Shown here piece by piece: positions 1 to 12,935 of a stretch of 64,000 bases of DNA (position 1 is its first letter; every line of letters begins with the position of its first letter). This stretch comes from Nomia melanderi. Taxonomy: Eukaryota; Arthropoda; Insecta; Hymenoptera; Halictidae. The stretch is taken from positions 1,302,001 through 1,366,000 of the forward strand of contig NW_027475141.1 in NCBI RefSeq assembly GCF_051020985.1, given 5' to 3'. The notes under the pieces are model-generated. The model searched no databases and was not told where the DNA came from. It saw only the letters and a program-made list of their open reading frames with translations. The translations under genes were made by a program, and so were the position numbers.

Positions 1-111
1 GAGACTGTGGTTTTCTCGGCCCCAGGTGGTCCGAGGTCGTTCCCGCTGCACAAATTCATGCGCCAGGGCCACCTACAGACAATGCACTTTGATTTATTGC
101 GCTATCTGTAA
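1..111 (+). repeat. Partial satellite monomer at left window edge
   Basis: This is the last 111 bp of a type A unit cut by the window boundary. It begins at GAGACTGTGGTTTTC and ends at the TAA that precedes the next TAACACCC junction. It carries the AAATTCATG and GGGCCACCTACAGAC variants, which are seen again near 2,500. The array therefore continues to the left. Confidence 0.95.
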
Positions 112-474
112 TAACACCCGAGATATGACCAAATACATACTGGATTTTCCCCTGACCCTGAGTGTCCGGCCCCATGAGACGGTGGTTCTCTCGGCCCCTG
201 GTGGTCCGAGCTCGTTCCCGCTGGCCAGATTCATGCGCCAGGGCCTCCTACAGACAATGCACTTTGATTTATTGCGCTACCTGTAATAGCACCCGAGATA
301 TCACCAGATATATATTGGATTTTCCCATGACCCTGAGTGTCCGGCCCCATGAGACTGTGGTTTTCTCGGCCCCTGGTGGTCCGAGGTCGTACCCGCTGCA
401 CAGATTCATGCGCTAGGGCCTCCTGCAGACAATGCACGTTGATTTAATGCGCTATCTGTAATAGCACCCGAGAT
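1..474 (+). repeat. Block repeated at 2,450-2,923
   Basis: About 470 bp match 2,450-2,923 at an offset of 2,449 bp (14 monomers minus 1). Both copies share AAATTCATGCG, ACCAAATACATACTGG, CCGAGCTCGTTCCCGCTGGCC and CCGAGGTCGTACCCGC. A related copy at 875 bp (5 monomers) covers roughly 1,000-1,336. A few substitutions separate the copies, for example GGTGGTCC against GGTGATCC in the first unit. Confidence 0.75.
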
Positions 475-3400
475 ATCACCAGATATATATTGGATTTTTC
501 CCTGACACTGGGTGTCCGGCCCCATGAGACGGTGGTTGTCTCGACCCATGGTGGTCCGAGCTCGTTCCCGCTGGCCAGATTCATGCGCCAGGGCCTCCTA
601 CAGACAATGCACTTTGATTTATTGCGCTATCTGTAATAGCACCCGAGATATCACTAGATATATATTGGATTTTCCCCTGACCCTGCGTGTCCGGCCCCAT
701 GAGACTGTGGTTTTCTCGGCCCCAGGTGGTCCGAGGTCGTTCCCGCTGCACACATTCATGCGCCAGGGCCACCTACAGACAATGCACTTTGATTTATTGC
801 GCTATCTGTAATAGCACCCGAGATATCACCAGATATATATTGGATTTTTCCCTGACCCTGCATGTCCGGCCCCATGAGACGGTGGTTGTCTCGGCCCATG
901 GTGGTCCGATGTCGTTCCCGCTGCACAGATTCATGCGCTTGGGCCTCCTGCAGATAATTCACTTTGGTTTATTGGGCTATCTGTAATAACACCCGAGATA
1001 TCACCAAATACATATTGGATTTTCCCCTGACCCTGAGTGTCCGGCCCCATGAGACGGTGGTTCTCTCGGCCCCTGGTGATCCGAGCTCGTTCCCGCTGGC
1101 CAGATTCATGCGCCAGGGCCTCCTACAGACAATGCACTTTGATTTATTGCGCTACCTGTAACAGCACCCGAGATATCACCAGATATATATTGGATTTTCC
1201 CATGACCCTGAGTGTCCGGCCCCATGAGACTGTGGTTATCTCGGCCCCTGGTGGTCCGAGGTCGTACCCGCTGCACAGATTCATGCGCCAGGGCCTCCTA
1301 CAGACAATGCACTCTGATTTACTGCGCTACCTGTAATAGCACCCGAGATATCACCAGATATATATTGGATTTTCCCATGACCCTGAGTGTCCGGCCCCAT
1401 GAGACTGTGGTTTTCTCGGCCCCTGGTGGTCCGAGGTCGTTCCTGCTTCACAGATTCATGCGCCAGGGCCTCCTGCAGACAATGCACTTTGATTTATCGC
1501 GCTATCTGTAATAGAACCCGAGATATCACCAGATATATGCTGGATTTTTACATGAAATTGGGTGACGGTTACCGAAAATCTGTAATTTTTTCGAACCCTG
1601 GTGGTCCGATGTTGTTCCCACTGCCCAGATTAATGCGCCAGGGCCTCCTACAGACAATACACTTTGATTTATTGCGCTATCTGTAATAGCACCCGAGATG
1701 TCACCAGATATATATTGGATTTTTCCCTGACCCTGAGTGTCCGGCCCCATGAGACGGTGGTTTTCTCGGCCCCTGGTAGTGCGAGGTCGTTCCCGCTGCA
1801 CAGATGCATGCGCTAGGGCCTCCTGCAGATAATTCATTTGGTTTATTGCGCTATCTCTAATAGCACCCGAGATATTACCAGATATATGCCGGATTTTTAC
1901 ATGACTTTGGGTGACGGATACCGAAAATCTGTAGATTTGTCGGCCCCTGGTGGTCCGATGTCGTTCCTGCTGCACTGATTCATGCGCAAGGGCATCCTAC
2001 GGACAATGCACATTGATTTATTGCGCTATCTCTAATAGCACCCGAGATATCACCAGATATATGCTGGATTTTTACATGACCCTGAGTGTCCGGCCCCATG
2101 TGTCGGTGGTTTTCTCGGCCCCTGTTGGTCAGAGGTCGTTCCCGCTGCACAGATTCATGCGCCAGGGCCTCCTACAGACAATGCACTTTGGTTTATTGCG
2201 CTATCAGTAATATCACCCGAGATATCACCAGATATATGCTGGATTTTTACATGACCCTGAGTGTCCGGCCCCATGTGTCGGTGGTTTTCTCGGCCCCTGT
2301 TGGTCAGAGGTCGTTCCCGCTGCACATATTGGTGCGCTAGGGCCTCCTACAGACAAAGCACTTTGATTTATCGCGCTATCTCGAATAGCACCCGAGATAT
2401 CACCAGATATATATTGGATTTCCCCCTGACCCTGAGTGTCCGGCCCCATGAGACTGTGGTTTTCTCGGCCCCAGGTGATCCGAGGTCGTTCCCGCTGCAC
2501 AAATTCATGCGCCAGGGCCACCTACAGACAATGCACTTTGATTTATTGCGCTATCTGTAATAACACCCGAGATATGACCAAATACATACTGGATTTTCCC
2601 CTGACCCTGAGTGTCCGGCCCCATGAGACGGTGGTTCTCTCGGCCCCTGGTGGTCCGAGCTCGTTCCCGCTGGCCAGATTCATGCGCCAGGGCCTCCTAC
2701 AGACAATGCACTTTGATTTATTGCGCTACCTGTAATAGCACCCGAGATATCACCAGATATATATTGGATTTTCCCATGACCCTGAGTGTCCGGCCCCATG
2801 AGACTGTGGTTTTCTCGGCCCCTGGTGGTCCGAGGTCGTACCCGCTGCACAGATTCATGCGCTAGGGCCTCCTGCAGACAATGCACTTTGATTTATTGCG
2901 CTATCTGTAATAGCACACGAGAAAGCACCATATATATGCTGGATTTTTACATGACTTTGGGTGACGGACACCGAAAATCTGTAAGTTTCTCGGCCCCTGG
3001 AGGGCCGAGGTCGTTCCTGCTTCACAGATTCATGCGCCAGGGCCTCCTGCAGACAATGCACTTTGATTTATCGCGCTATCTGTAATAGAACCCGAGATAT
3101 CACCAGATATATGCTGGATTTTCCCCTGACCCTGAGTGTCCGCCCCCATGAGACTGTGGTTTTCTCGGCCCCTGGTGGTCCGAGGTGGTTGCCGCTGGCC
3201 ACATTCATGCGCCAGGGCCTCCTACAGACAATGCACTTTGATTTATTCCGCTATCTGTAATAGCACCCGAGATATCACCAGATATATATTGGATTTTTCC
3301 CTGACCCTGGGTGTCCGGCCCCATGAGACGGTGGTTTTCACGGCTCCTGGTGGTCCGAGGTCGTTCCCGCTGCACAGATTCATGCGACAGGGCCTCCTGC

Positions 3401-5170
3401 AGACCATGCACTTTGATTTATTGCGCTATCTCTAATAGCACCCGAGATATCAACAGATATATATTGGATTTTCCCCTGACCCTGAGCGTCCGGCCCCATG
3501 AGACTGTGGTATTCTCGGCCCCTGGTGGTCCGAGGTCGATCCCGCTGCCCCGATTCATGCGCCATGGCCTCCTACAGACAATGCACTTTGATTTATTGCG
3601 CTATCTGTAATAGCACCCGAGATATCAACAGATGTATATTATATTTTCCCCTGATACTGAGTGTCCGGCCCTATGAGACGGTGGTTTTCTCGGTCCCTGG
3701 TGGTCCGAGGTCGTTCCCGCTGCACAGATTCATGCGCCAGGGCCTCCTGCAGATAATTCATTTTGGTTTATTGCTCTATCTCTAATAGCACCCGAGATAT
3801 CTCCAGATATATATTTGATTTTCCCCTCACCCTGAGTGTCCGGCCCCATGAGACGGTGGTTTTCTCGGCCCCTGGTGGTCCGAGGTCTTTCCCGCTGCAC
3901 AGATTCATGCGCCAGGCCTCCTACAGACAATGCACTTTGGTTTATTGCGCTATCTCTAACAGCACACGAGATATCACCAGGTATATATTGGATTTTCCCC
4001 TGACCCTGGGTGTCCGGCCCTATGAGACGGTGGTTTTCTCGGCCCCTGGTGGTCCGAGGTCGTTCCCGCTGCCCAGATTCATGCGCCAGAGCCTCCTACA
4101 GACAATGCATTTTGATTTATTGCGCTATCTGTAATAGCACCCGAGATATCACCAGGTATATATTGGATTTTTCCCTGACCCTGAATGCCCGGCCCCATGA
4201 GACAGTGGTTTTCTCGGCACCTGGTGGTCCGAGGTCGTTCCCGCTGCCCAGATTCATGCGCCAGAGCCTCCTACAGACAATGCACTTTGATTTATTGCGC
4301 TATCTGTAATAGCACCCGAGATATCACCAGGTATATATTGGATTTTTCCCTGACCCTGAATGCCCGGCCCCATGAGACGGTGGTTTTCTCGGCCCCTGGT
4401 GGTCCGAGGTCGTTCCCGCTGCCCAGATTCATGCGCCAGAGCCTCCTACAGACAATGCATTTTGATTTATTGCGCTATCTGTAATAGCACCCGAGATATC
4501 ACCAGATATATATTGGATTTTCCCCTGACCCTGAGTGTCCGGCCCCATGAGACGGTAGTTTTCTCGGCCCCCAGTGGTCCGAGGTCGTCCCGCTGCAAAG
4601 ATTCATGCGCCAGGGCCTCCTACAGACCATGCACTTTGATTTATTGCGCTATCTGTAATAGCACCCGAGATATCACCAGATATATATTTGATTTTCCCTT
4701 GACCCTGAGTGTCCGGCCCCGTGAGACGGTGGTTTTCTCGGCCCCTGGTGGTCCGAGGTCGTTCCCGCTGCACAGATTCATGCGCCAGGGCCTCCTGCAG
4801 ATAATTCACTTTGGTTTATTGCGCTATCTCTAATAGCACCCGAGATATCACCAGATATATATTGGATGTTCCCCTGACCCAGAGTGTCCGGCCCCATGTG
4901 ACGGTGGTTTTCTCGGCCCCTGCTGGTCCGACGTCGTTCCCGCTGCACAGATTCTTGCGCCAGGGCCTTCTACAGACAATGCACTTTGATTTATTGCGCT
5001 ATCTGTAATAGCACCCGAGATATCACCAGGTATATATTGGATTTTTCCCTGACCCTGAATGCCCGGCCCCATGAGACGGTGGTTTTCTCGGCACCTGGTG
5101 GTCCGAGGTCGTTCCCGCTGCCCAGATTCATGCGCCAGAGCCTCCTACAGAAAATGCACTTTGATTTATT

Positions 5171-7624
5171 GCGCTATCTGTAATAGCACCCGAGATATCA
5201 CCAGATATATATTGGATTTTCCCCTGACCCAGAGTGTCCGGCCCCATGTGACGGTGGTTTTCTCGGCCCCTGATGGTCCGACGTCGTTCCCGCTGCCCAG
5301 ATTCATGCGCAAAGGCCTCCTACGGACAATGCACTTTGATTTATTGCGCTATCTCTAATAGCACCCGAGATATCACCAGATATATATTTGATTTTCCCCT
5401 GACCCTCAGTGTCCGGCCCCATGAGACGGTGGTTGTCTCGGCCCCTGGTGGTCCGAGGTCGTTCCCGCTGCACAGATTCATGAGCCAGGGCCTCCTGCAG
5501 ATAATTCACTCTGGTTTTTTGCGCTATCTCTAATAGCACCCGAGATATCACCAGATATATATTGGATTTTCCCCTCACCATGAGTGTCCGGCCCCATGAG
5601 ACTGTGATTTTCTAGGCCCCTGGTGGTCCGAGGTCGTTCCCGCTGCACAGATGCATGCGCCAGGGCCGCCTACAGACAATGCACTTTGGTTTATTGCGCT
5701 ATCTCTATTAGCACCCGAGATATCACCAGATATATATTGGATTTTCCCCTGACCCAGAGTGTCCGGCCCCGTGAGACGGTGGTTTTCTCGGCCGCTGGTG
5801 GTCTGAGGTCGTTCCCGCTGCACAGATTCATGCGCCAGGGCCTCCTGCAGATAATGCACTTTGATTTATTGCGCTATCTGTAATAGCACCCGAGATATCA
5901 CCAGGTATATATTGGATTTTTCCCTGACCCTGAATGCCCGGCCCCATGAGACGGTGGTTTTCTCGGCCCCTGGTGGTCCGAGGTCGTTCCCGCTGCCCAG
6001 ATTCATGCGCCAGAGCCTCCTACAGACAATGCATTCTGATTTATTGCGCTATCTGTAATAGCACCCGAGATATCACCTGATATATATTGGATTTTCCCCT
6101 GACCCTGAGTGTCCGGCCCCGTGAGACGGTGGTTTTCTCGGCCCCTGGTGGTCCGAGGTCGTTTCCGCTGCACAGATTCATGCGCCAGGGCCTCCTGCAG
6201 ATAATGCACTTTGGTTTATTGCGCTATCTCTAATAGCACCCGAGAAATCACCAGATATATATTGGATTTTTCCCTGACCCTGAATGTCCGGCCCCATGAG
6301 ACGGTGGATTTCTCTGCCCCTGGTGGTCCCACGTCGTTCCCGCTGCCCAGATTCATGCGCAAGGGCCTCCTACGGTCAATGCACTTTGATTTATTGCGCT
6401 ATCACTAATAGCACCCGAGATATCACCAGATATACATTGGATTTCCCCTGACCCTCAGTGTCCGGCCCCATGAGACTGTGGTTTTCTCGGCCCCTGGTGG
6501 TCCGAGGTCGTTCCCGCTGCACAGATTCATGCGCCAGGGCCTCCTACAGACAATGCACTTTGATAATTGCGCTATCTGTAATAGCACCCGAGATATCACC
6601 AGATATATATTGGATTTTCCCCTGACCCAGAGTGTCCGGCCCCATGTGACGGTGGTTTTCTCGGCCCATGATGGTCCGACGTCGTTCCCGCTGCCCAGAT
6701 TCATGCGCAAAGGCCTCCTACGGACAATGCACTTTGATTTATTGCGCTATCTCTAATAGCACCCGAGATATCACCAGATATATATTTGATTTTCCCCTGA
6801 CCCTCAGTGTCCGGCCCCATGAGACGGTGGTTGTCTCGGCCCCTGGTGGTCCGAGGTCGTTCCCGCTGCACAGATTCATGAGCCAGGGCCTCCTGCAGAT
6901 AATTCACTCTGGTTTTTTGCGCTATCTCTAATAGCACCCGAGATATCACCAGATATATATTGGATTTTCCCCTCACCATGAGTGTCCGGCCCCATGAGAC
7001 TGTGATTTTCTAGGCCCTTGGTGGTCCGAGGTCGTTCCCGCTGCACAGATGCATGCGCCAGGGCCGCCTACAGACAATGCACTTTGGTTTATTGCGCTAT
7101 CTCTATTAGCACCCGGGATATCACCAGATATATATTGGATTTTCCCCTGACCCAGAGTGTCCGGCCCCGTGAGACGGTGGTTTTCTCGGCCGCTGGTGGT
7201 CCGAGGTCGTTCCCGCTTCACAGATTCATGCGTCAGGGCCTCCTGCAGATAATGCACTTTGATTTATTGCGCTATCTGTAATAGCACCCGAGATATCACC
7301 AGGTATATATTGGATTTTTCCCTGACCCTGAATGCCCGGCCCCATGAGAAGGTGGTTTTCTCGGCCCCTGGTGGTCCGAGGTCGTTCCCGCTGCCCAGAT
7401 TCATGAGCCAGAGCCTCCTACAGACAATGCATTTTGATTTATTGCGCTATCTGTAATAGCACCCGAGATATCACCTGATATATATTGGATTTTCCCCTGA
7501 CCCTGAGTGTCCGGCCCCGTGAGACGGTGGTTTTCTCGGCCCCTGGTGGTCCGAGGTCGTTTCCGCTGCACAGATTCATGCGCCAGGGCCTCCTGCAGAT
7601 AATGCACTTTGGTTTATTGCGCTA
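5171..7624 (+). repeat. Six-monomer block in two copies spaced by 8 monomers
   Basis: 5,171-6,226 matches 6,569-7,624 at an offset of 1,398 bp (8 monomers minus 2). Diagnostic shared variants are GGTCCGACGTCGTTCC with GCGCAAAGGCCTCC, CACTCTGGTTTTTTGCGC, CTGTGATTTTCTAGGCCC and TATCTCTATTAGCACCC. Between the copies lie about two other units, including one with CACTTTGATAATTGC, which has lost two bases from the usual form. Differences include CGGCCCCTGATGG against CGGCCCATGATGG. Confidence 0.8.
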
Positions 7625-8874
7625 TCTGTAATAGCACCCGAGATATCACCAGATATATCTTGGATTTTTCCCTGACCCTGGCTGTCCGGCCCCATGAGAC
7701 GGTGGTTTTCTCGTCCCCTGGTGGTTCGAGGTCGTTCCCGCTGCACAGATTCATGCGCCAGGGCCTCCTGCAGATAATTCACTTTGGTTTATTGCGCTAT
7801 CTCTAATAGCACCCGAGATATCACCAGATATATATTGGATTTTCCCCTGACCCAGAGTGTCCGGCCCCATGTGACGGTGGTTTTCTCGGCCCCTGGCGGT
7901 CCGACGTCGTTCCCGCTGCACAGATTCATGTGCCAGGGCCTTCTACAGACAATGCACTTTGATTTATTGCGCTATCTGTAATAGCACCCGAGATATCACC
8001 AGGTATATATTGGATTTTTCCCTGACCCTGAATGCCCGGCCCCATGAGACGGTGGTTTTCTCGGCGCCTGGTGGTCCGAGGTCGTTCCCGCTGCCCAGAT
8101 TCATGCGCCAGAGCCTCCTACAGACAATGCACTTTGATTTATTGCGCTATCTGTAATAGCACACGAGACATCACCAGATATATATTGGATTTTCCCCTGA
8201 CCCAGAGTGTCCGGCCCCGTGAGACGGTGGTTTTCTCGGCCCCTGGTGGTCCGAGGTCGTTCCCGCTGCCCAGATTCATGCGCCAGGGCCTCCTGCAGAT
8301 AATGCACTTTGATTTATTGCGCTATCTGTAATAGCACCCGAGATATCACCAGATATACATTGGATTTCCCCTGACCATCAGTGTCCGGCCCCATGTGACG
8401 GTGGTCGTCTCGGCCCCTGGTGGTCCGAGGTCGTTCCCGCTACCCAGATTCATGCGCGAGGGCCTCCTACAGACAATGCACTTTGATTTATTGCGCTATC
8501 TGTAATAGCACCCGAGATATCACCAGATATATATTGGATTTTTCCCTGACCCTGAGTTTCCGGCCCCATGTGACGGTGGTCGTCTCGGCCCCTGGTGGTC
8601 CGAGGTCGTTCCCGCTACCCAGATTCATGCGCGAGGGCCTCCTACAGACAATGCACTTTGATTTATTGCGCTATCTGTAATAGCACCCGAGATATCACCA
8701 GATATATATTGGATTTTTCCCTGACCCTGAGTTTCCGGCCCCATGAGACGGTGGTTGTCTCGGCCCCTGGTGGTCCGAGGTCGTTCCCGCTGCACAGATT
8801 CATGCGCCAGGGCCTCCTGCAGATAATTCACTTTGGTTTATTGCGCTATCTCTAATAGCACCCGAGATATCACC

Positions 8875-10216
8875 AGATATATATTGGATTTTTCCCTGAC
8901 CCTGAGTGCCCGGCACCATGTGTCGGTGGTTTTCTCGGCCCCTGGTGGTCCGAGGTCGATCTCGTTGCACAGATTCATGCGCTAGGGCCTCCTGCAGACA
9001 ATTCACTTTGATATATCGCTCTATCTCTAATAGCACCCGAGATATCATCAGGTACATCCTGGATTTTTACATGAACTTGGGTGTCCGGCACCATGTGTCG
9101 GTGGTTTTCTCGGCCCCTGGTGGTCTAAGGTCGTTCCCGCTGCACAGATTCATGCGCCAGGGCCTCCTACAGATAATGCACTTTGATTTATTGTGCTATC
9201 TGTAATAGCACCCGAGATATCACCAGATATATATTGGATTTTTCACCGACCCTGAGTGTCCGGCCCCATGAGACGGTGGTTTTCTCAGCTCCTGGTGGTC
9301 CGAGGTCGTTCCCGCTGCACAGATGCACGCGCCAGGGCCTCCTGCAGATAATTCACTTTGATTTATCGCGCTATCTCTAATAGCACCCGAGATATCACCA
9401 GATATATATTGGATTTTAGCCTGACCCTTAGTATCCGGCCCCATGAGTCGGTGGTTTTCGCGGCCCCTGGTGGTCCGAGGTCGTTCCCGCTGCACAGATT
9501 CATTCGCCTGGGCCTCCTGCAGACAATACACCATGGTTTATTGCGCTATCTCTAATAGCACCCGAGATATCACCAGATATATATTGGATTTTTCCCTGAC
9601 CCTGAGTGCCCGGCCCCATGTGTCGGTGATTTTCTCGGACAATGGTGATCCGAGGTAGATACCGCTGCACAGATTCATGCGCCAGGGCCTCCTGCAGACA
9701 ATGCACTTTGATTTATTGCGCTATCTCTAATAGCACCCGAGATATAACCAGATATATACTGAATTTTTCCCTGACCCTGAGTGTCCGGCCCCATAAGACG
9801 GTGGTTTTCTCGGCCCCTGGTGGTCCGAGGTCGTTCCCTTCTGCACAGATTCATGCGCCAGGGCCTCCTGCAGATAATTCACTTTGATTTATGGCGCTAT
9901 CTGTAATAGAACCCGAGATATCACCAGATATATATTGGATTTTTCCCTGACCCTGAGTGCCCGGCACCATGTGTCGGTGGTTTTCTCGGCCCCTGGTGTT
10001 CCGAGGTCGATCTCGCTGCACAGGTTCATGCGCTAGGGCCTCCTGCAGACAATTCACTTTGATATATCGCTCTATCTCTAATAGCACCCGAGATATCATC
10101 AGATACATCCTGGATTTTTACATGACCTTGGGTCTCCGGCACCATGTGTCGGTGGTTTTCTCGGCCCCTGGTGGTCTACGGTCGTTCCCGCTGCACAGAT
10201 TCATGCGCCAGGGCCT
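8875..10216 (+). repeat. Short block repeated six monomers apart
   Basis: About 8,875-9,165 matches about 9,926-10,216 at an offset of 1,051 bp. Both copies carry GTGCCCGGCACCATGTGTCGG at the type A to C boundary, TTTGATATATCGCTC and GGTACATCC or GATACATCC. The extra base in the spacing comes from GTTCCCTTCTGCAC near 9,838. Immediately to the right, two adjacent units (10,082-10,431) share the same ending, TTGCGCGATCTG. Confidence 0.7.
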
Positions 10217-10917
10217 CCTACAGACAATGCACTTTGGTTTATTGCGCGATCTGTAATAGCACCCGAGATGTCACCAGATATATATCGGATTTTTCCCCGA
10301 CCCTCAGTGTTCAGCCCCATGAGACGGTGGTTCTCTCGGCCCCTGGTGGTCCGAGGTCGTTCCCGCTGCACAGATTCATGCGCCAGGGCCTCCTACAGAC
10401 AATGCACTTTGGTTTATTGCGCGATCTGTAATAGCACCCGAGATGTCACCAGATATATGCTGGATTTTTACATGACTTTGGGTGACGGATACCGAAAATC
10501 TGTAAGTTTCTCGGCCCCTGGAGTGCCGAGGTCGTTGCTGCTGCACAGATTCATTCGCCAGTGCCGCCTACAGACAATGCACATTGATTTATCGCGCTAT
10601 CTCTAACAGCACCCGACATATCACCAGATATATATTTTATTTTTCCCTGACCCTGACAGTCCGGCCCCATGAGACGGTGATTTTCTCGGCCCCTGGTGGT
10701 CCGAGGTCGTTCCCGCTGCACAGCTTCATGAGGCAGGGCTTCCTGCAGATAATTCACTTTGGTTTATTGCGCTATCTCTAATAGCACCCGAGATATCACC
10801 AGATGTATATTGGATTTTTCCCCAACCGTGAGTGTCCGGCCCCATGAGACGGTGGTTTTCTCGGCCTCTGGTGGTCCGAGGTCGTTCCCGCTGCACAAAT
10901 TCATGCGCCAGGGCCAC

Positions 10918-12260
10918 CTACAGACATTGCACTTTGATTTATTGCGCTATCTCTAATAGCACCCGAGATATCACCAGATATACATTGGATTTTCCCCTGA
11001 CCCTGAGTGTCCGACTCCATGAGACTGTGGCTTTCTCGACCCCTGGTGGTCCGAGGTCGTCCCCGCTGCACAGATGCCTGCGCCAGGGCCTCCTCCAGAT
11101 AATTCACTTTGGTTTATTGCGCTATCTCAAATAGCACCCGAGATATCATCAGATACATCCTGGGTTTTTACATGACCTTGGGTGTCCGGCCCCATGTGTC
11201 GGTGGTTTTCTCGGGCCCTGGTGGTCCGAGGTCGTTCCCGCTGCACAGATTCATGCGCCAGGGCCCGCTGCAGATACTTCACTTTGGTTTAGTGCGCTAT
11301 CTGTAATAGCACCCCAGATATCACCTGATATATATTGGATTTCTCCCCGACCCTGAGTGTCCGGCCCCATGAGACTGTGTTTTTCTCGACCCCTGGTGGT
11401 CCGAGGTCGTTCCCGCTGCACAGATGCCTGCGCCAGGGCCTCCTGCAGAAAATGCACTTTGATTTATTGCGCTATCAGGTAATAGTAACCGAGATATCAC
11501 CAGATATATATTGGATTTTTCCCTGACCCTGAGTGTCCGTCCCCATGAGACGGTGGTTTTCTCGGCCCCTGGTGTTCCGAGGTAGTTCCTGCTGCACAGA
11601 TTCATGCGCCAAGGCCTCCTGCAGACAATGCACTTTGATTTATTGCGCTATCTCTAATAGCACCCGAGATATCACCAGATATACATTGGATTTTCCCCTG
11701 TCCCTGAGTGTCCGGCCCCATGAGACGGTGGTTCTCTCGGCCCCTGGTGATCCGAGGTCATTCCCGCTGCACAGATTCATGCGCCAAGGCCTCCTGCAGA
11801 CAATGCACTTTGATTTATTGCGCTATCTCTAATAGCACCCGAGATATCACCAGATATACATTGGATTTTCCCCTGTCCCTGAGTGTCCGGCCCCATGAGA
11901 CGGTGGTTCTCTCGGCCCCTGGTGATCCGAGGTCATTCCCGCTGCACAGATTCATGCGCCAGGGCCTCCTCCAGATAATTCACTTTGGTTTATTGCGCTA
12001 TCTCTAATAGCACCCGAGATATCACCAGATATATATTGGATTTTCCCCTGACCCTGAGTGTCCGGCCCCATGAGACGGTGGTTCTCTCGGCCCCTGGTGA
12101 TCCGAGGTCATTCCCGCTGCACAGATTCATGCGCCAGGGCCACCTGCAGATAATTCACTTTGGTTTATCGCGCTATCTCTAATAGCACCTGAGATACCTC
12201 CTGATATATACGGGATTTTCCCCTGACCCTGAGTGTCCGGCCACATAAGATGGTGGTTTT
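10918..12260 (+). repeat. Block A1, source-like copy of 18,449-19,791
   Basis: About 1.34 kb matches 18,449-19,791 at an offset of 7,531 bp (43 monomers plus 6). Shared rare variants include CAGACATTGCAC, GTGTCCGACTCCATGAGACTG, CTCCAGATAATTC, ACCCCAGATATCACCTG, GCGCTATCAGGTAATAG and two consecutive units with TGTCCCTGAGTGTCC and GGTGATCCGAGGTCATTCC. Similarity ends near 12,260, where one copy has CGGCCCCTGGTGATCC and the other CGGGCCCTGGTGGTCC. The conserved extra bases show that small indels were copied with the block. Confidence 0.85.
11132..11306 (+). repeat. Representative type C monomer (A/B hybrid)
   Basis: The left part reads like type B (TTTTTACATGACCTTGGG). It then switches to a type A right part, GTGTCCGGCCCCATGTGTCGG. 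It also has ATCATCAGATACATCCTGG at the AT-rich end and GGGCCCGCTGCAGATACTTC near the 3' end. Similar hybrids lie near 9,031, 10,082, 18,663, 19,888, 20,414, 28,290, 28,815, 29,340, 32,140, 32,665 and 33,190. The mosaic is direct sequence evidence; an origin by gene conversion or crossover inside the monomer is inference. Confidence 0.8.
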
Positions 12261-12935
12261 CTCGGCCCCTGGTGATCCGAGGTCGTTCCCGCTGCTCAGA
12301 ATCATGCTCCAGGGCTTCCTGCAGACAGTGCAATTTGATTTATCGCGCTATCTGTAATAGCACCCGAGATATCACCAGATATATATTGGATTTTTCCCTG
12401 ACCCTGAGTGTCCAGCCCCATGAGACGGTAGTATTCTCGGCCCCTGGTGGTCCGTGGTCATTCCCGCTGCACAGATTCAAGCGGCAGGGCCTCCTCCAGA
12501 TAATTAACTTTGGTTTATTGCGCTATCTCTAATAGCACCCGAGATATCACCAGATATATATTGGATTTTCCCATGACCCTGAGTGTCCGGCCCCATGAGA
12601 CTGTGGTTCTCTCGGCCCCTGGTGGTCCGAGGTCGTTCGCGCTGCCCAGATTCATGCGCCAGGGCCTATTACAGACAATGCACTTTGATTTATTGCGCTA
12701 TCTGTAATAGCACCCGAGATATCACCAGATATATATTGGATTTTTCCCCGACCCTGAGTGTCCGGCCCCATGAGACTGTGTTTTTCTCGACCCCTGGTGG
12801 TCCGAGGTCGTTCCCGCTGCACAGATGCCTGCGCCAGGGCCTCCTGCAGAAAATGCACTTTGATTTATTGCGCTATCAGGTAATAGTACCCGAGATATCA
12901 CCAGATATATATTGGATTTTCCCCTGACCAAGAGT

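Larger units (their letters stand above)
1..10900 (+). repeat. Array segment 1: diverged monomers with short local duplications
   Basis: Neighbouring units differ at many positions, and long near-identical blocks are absent. Type B occurs only at 1,512, 1,861 and 2,911, then not again until 10,432. Common local variants are CTGGCCAGATTC and ACCAAATACATA at the left, CCTGAATGCCCGGCCCC at 4.16-5.1 kb and near 5.9, 7.3 and 8.0 kb, and GACCCAGAGTGTCCGG with CCATGTGACGG at 4.85-8.2 kb. Small 1-bp losses at about 3,915 and 4,590 and two near 6,440-6,565 shift the phase slightly. The divergence suggests an older or less recently homogenised part of the array. Confidence 0.75.
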
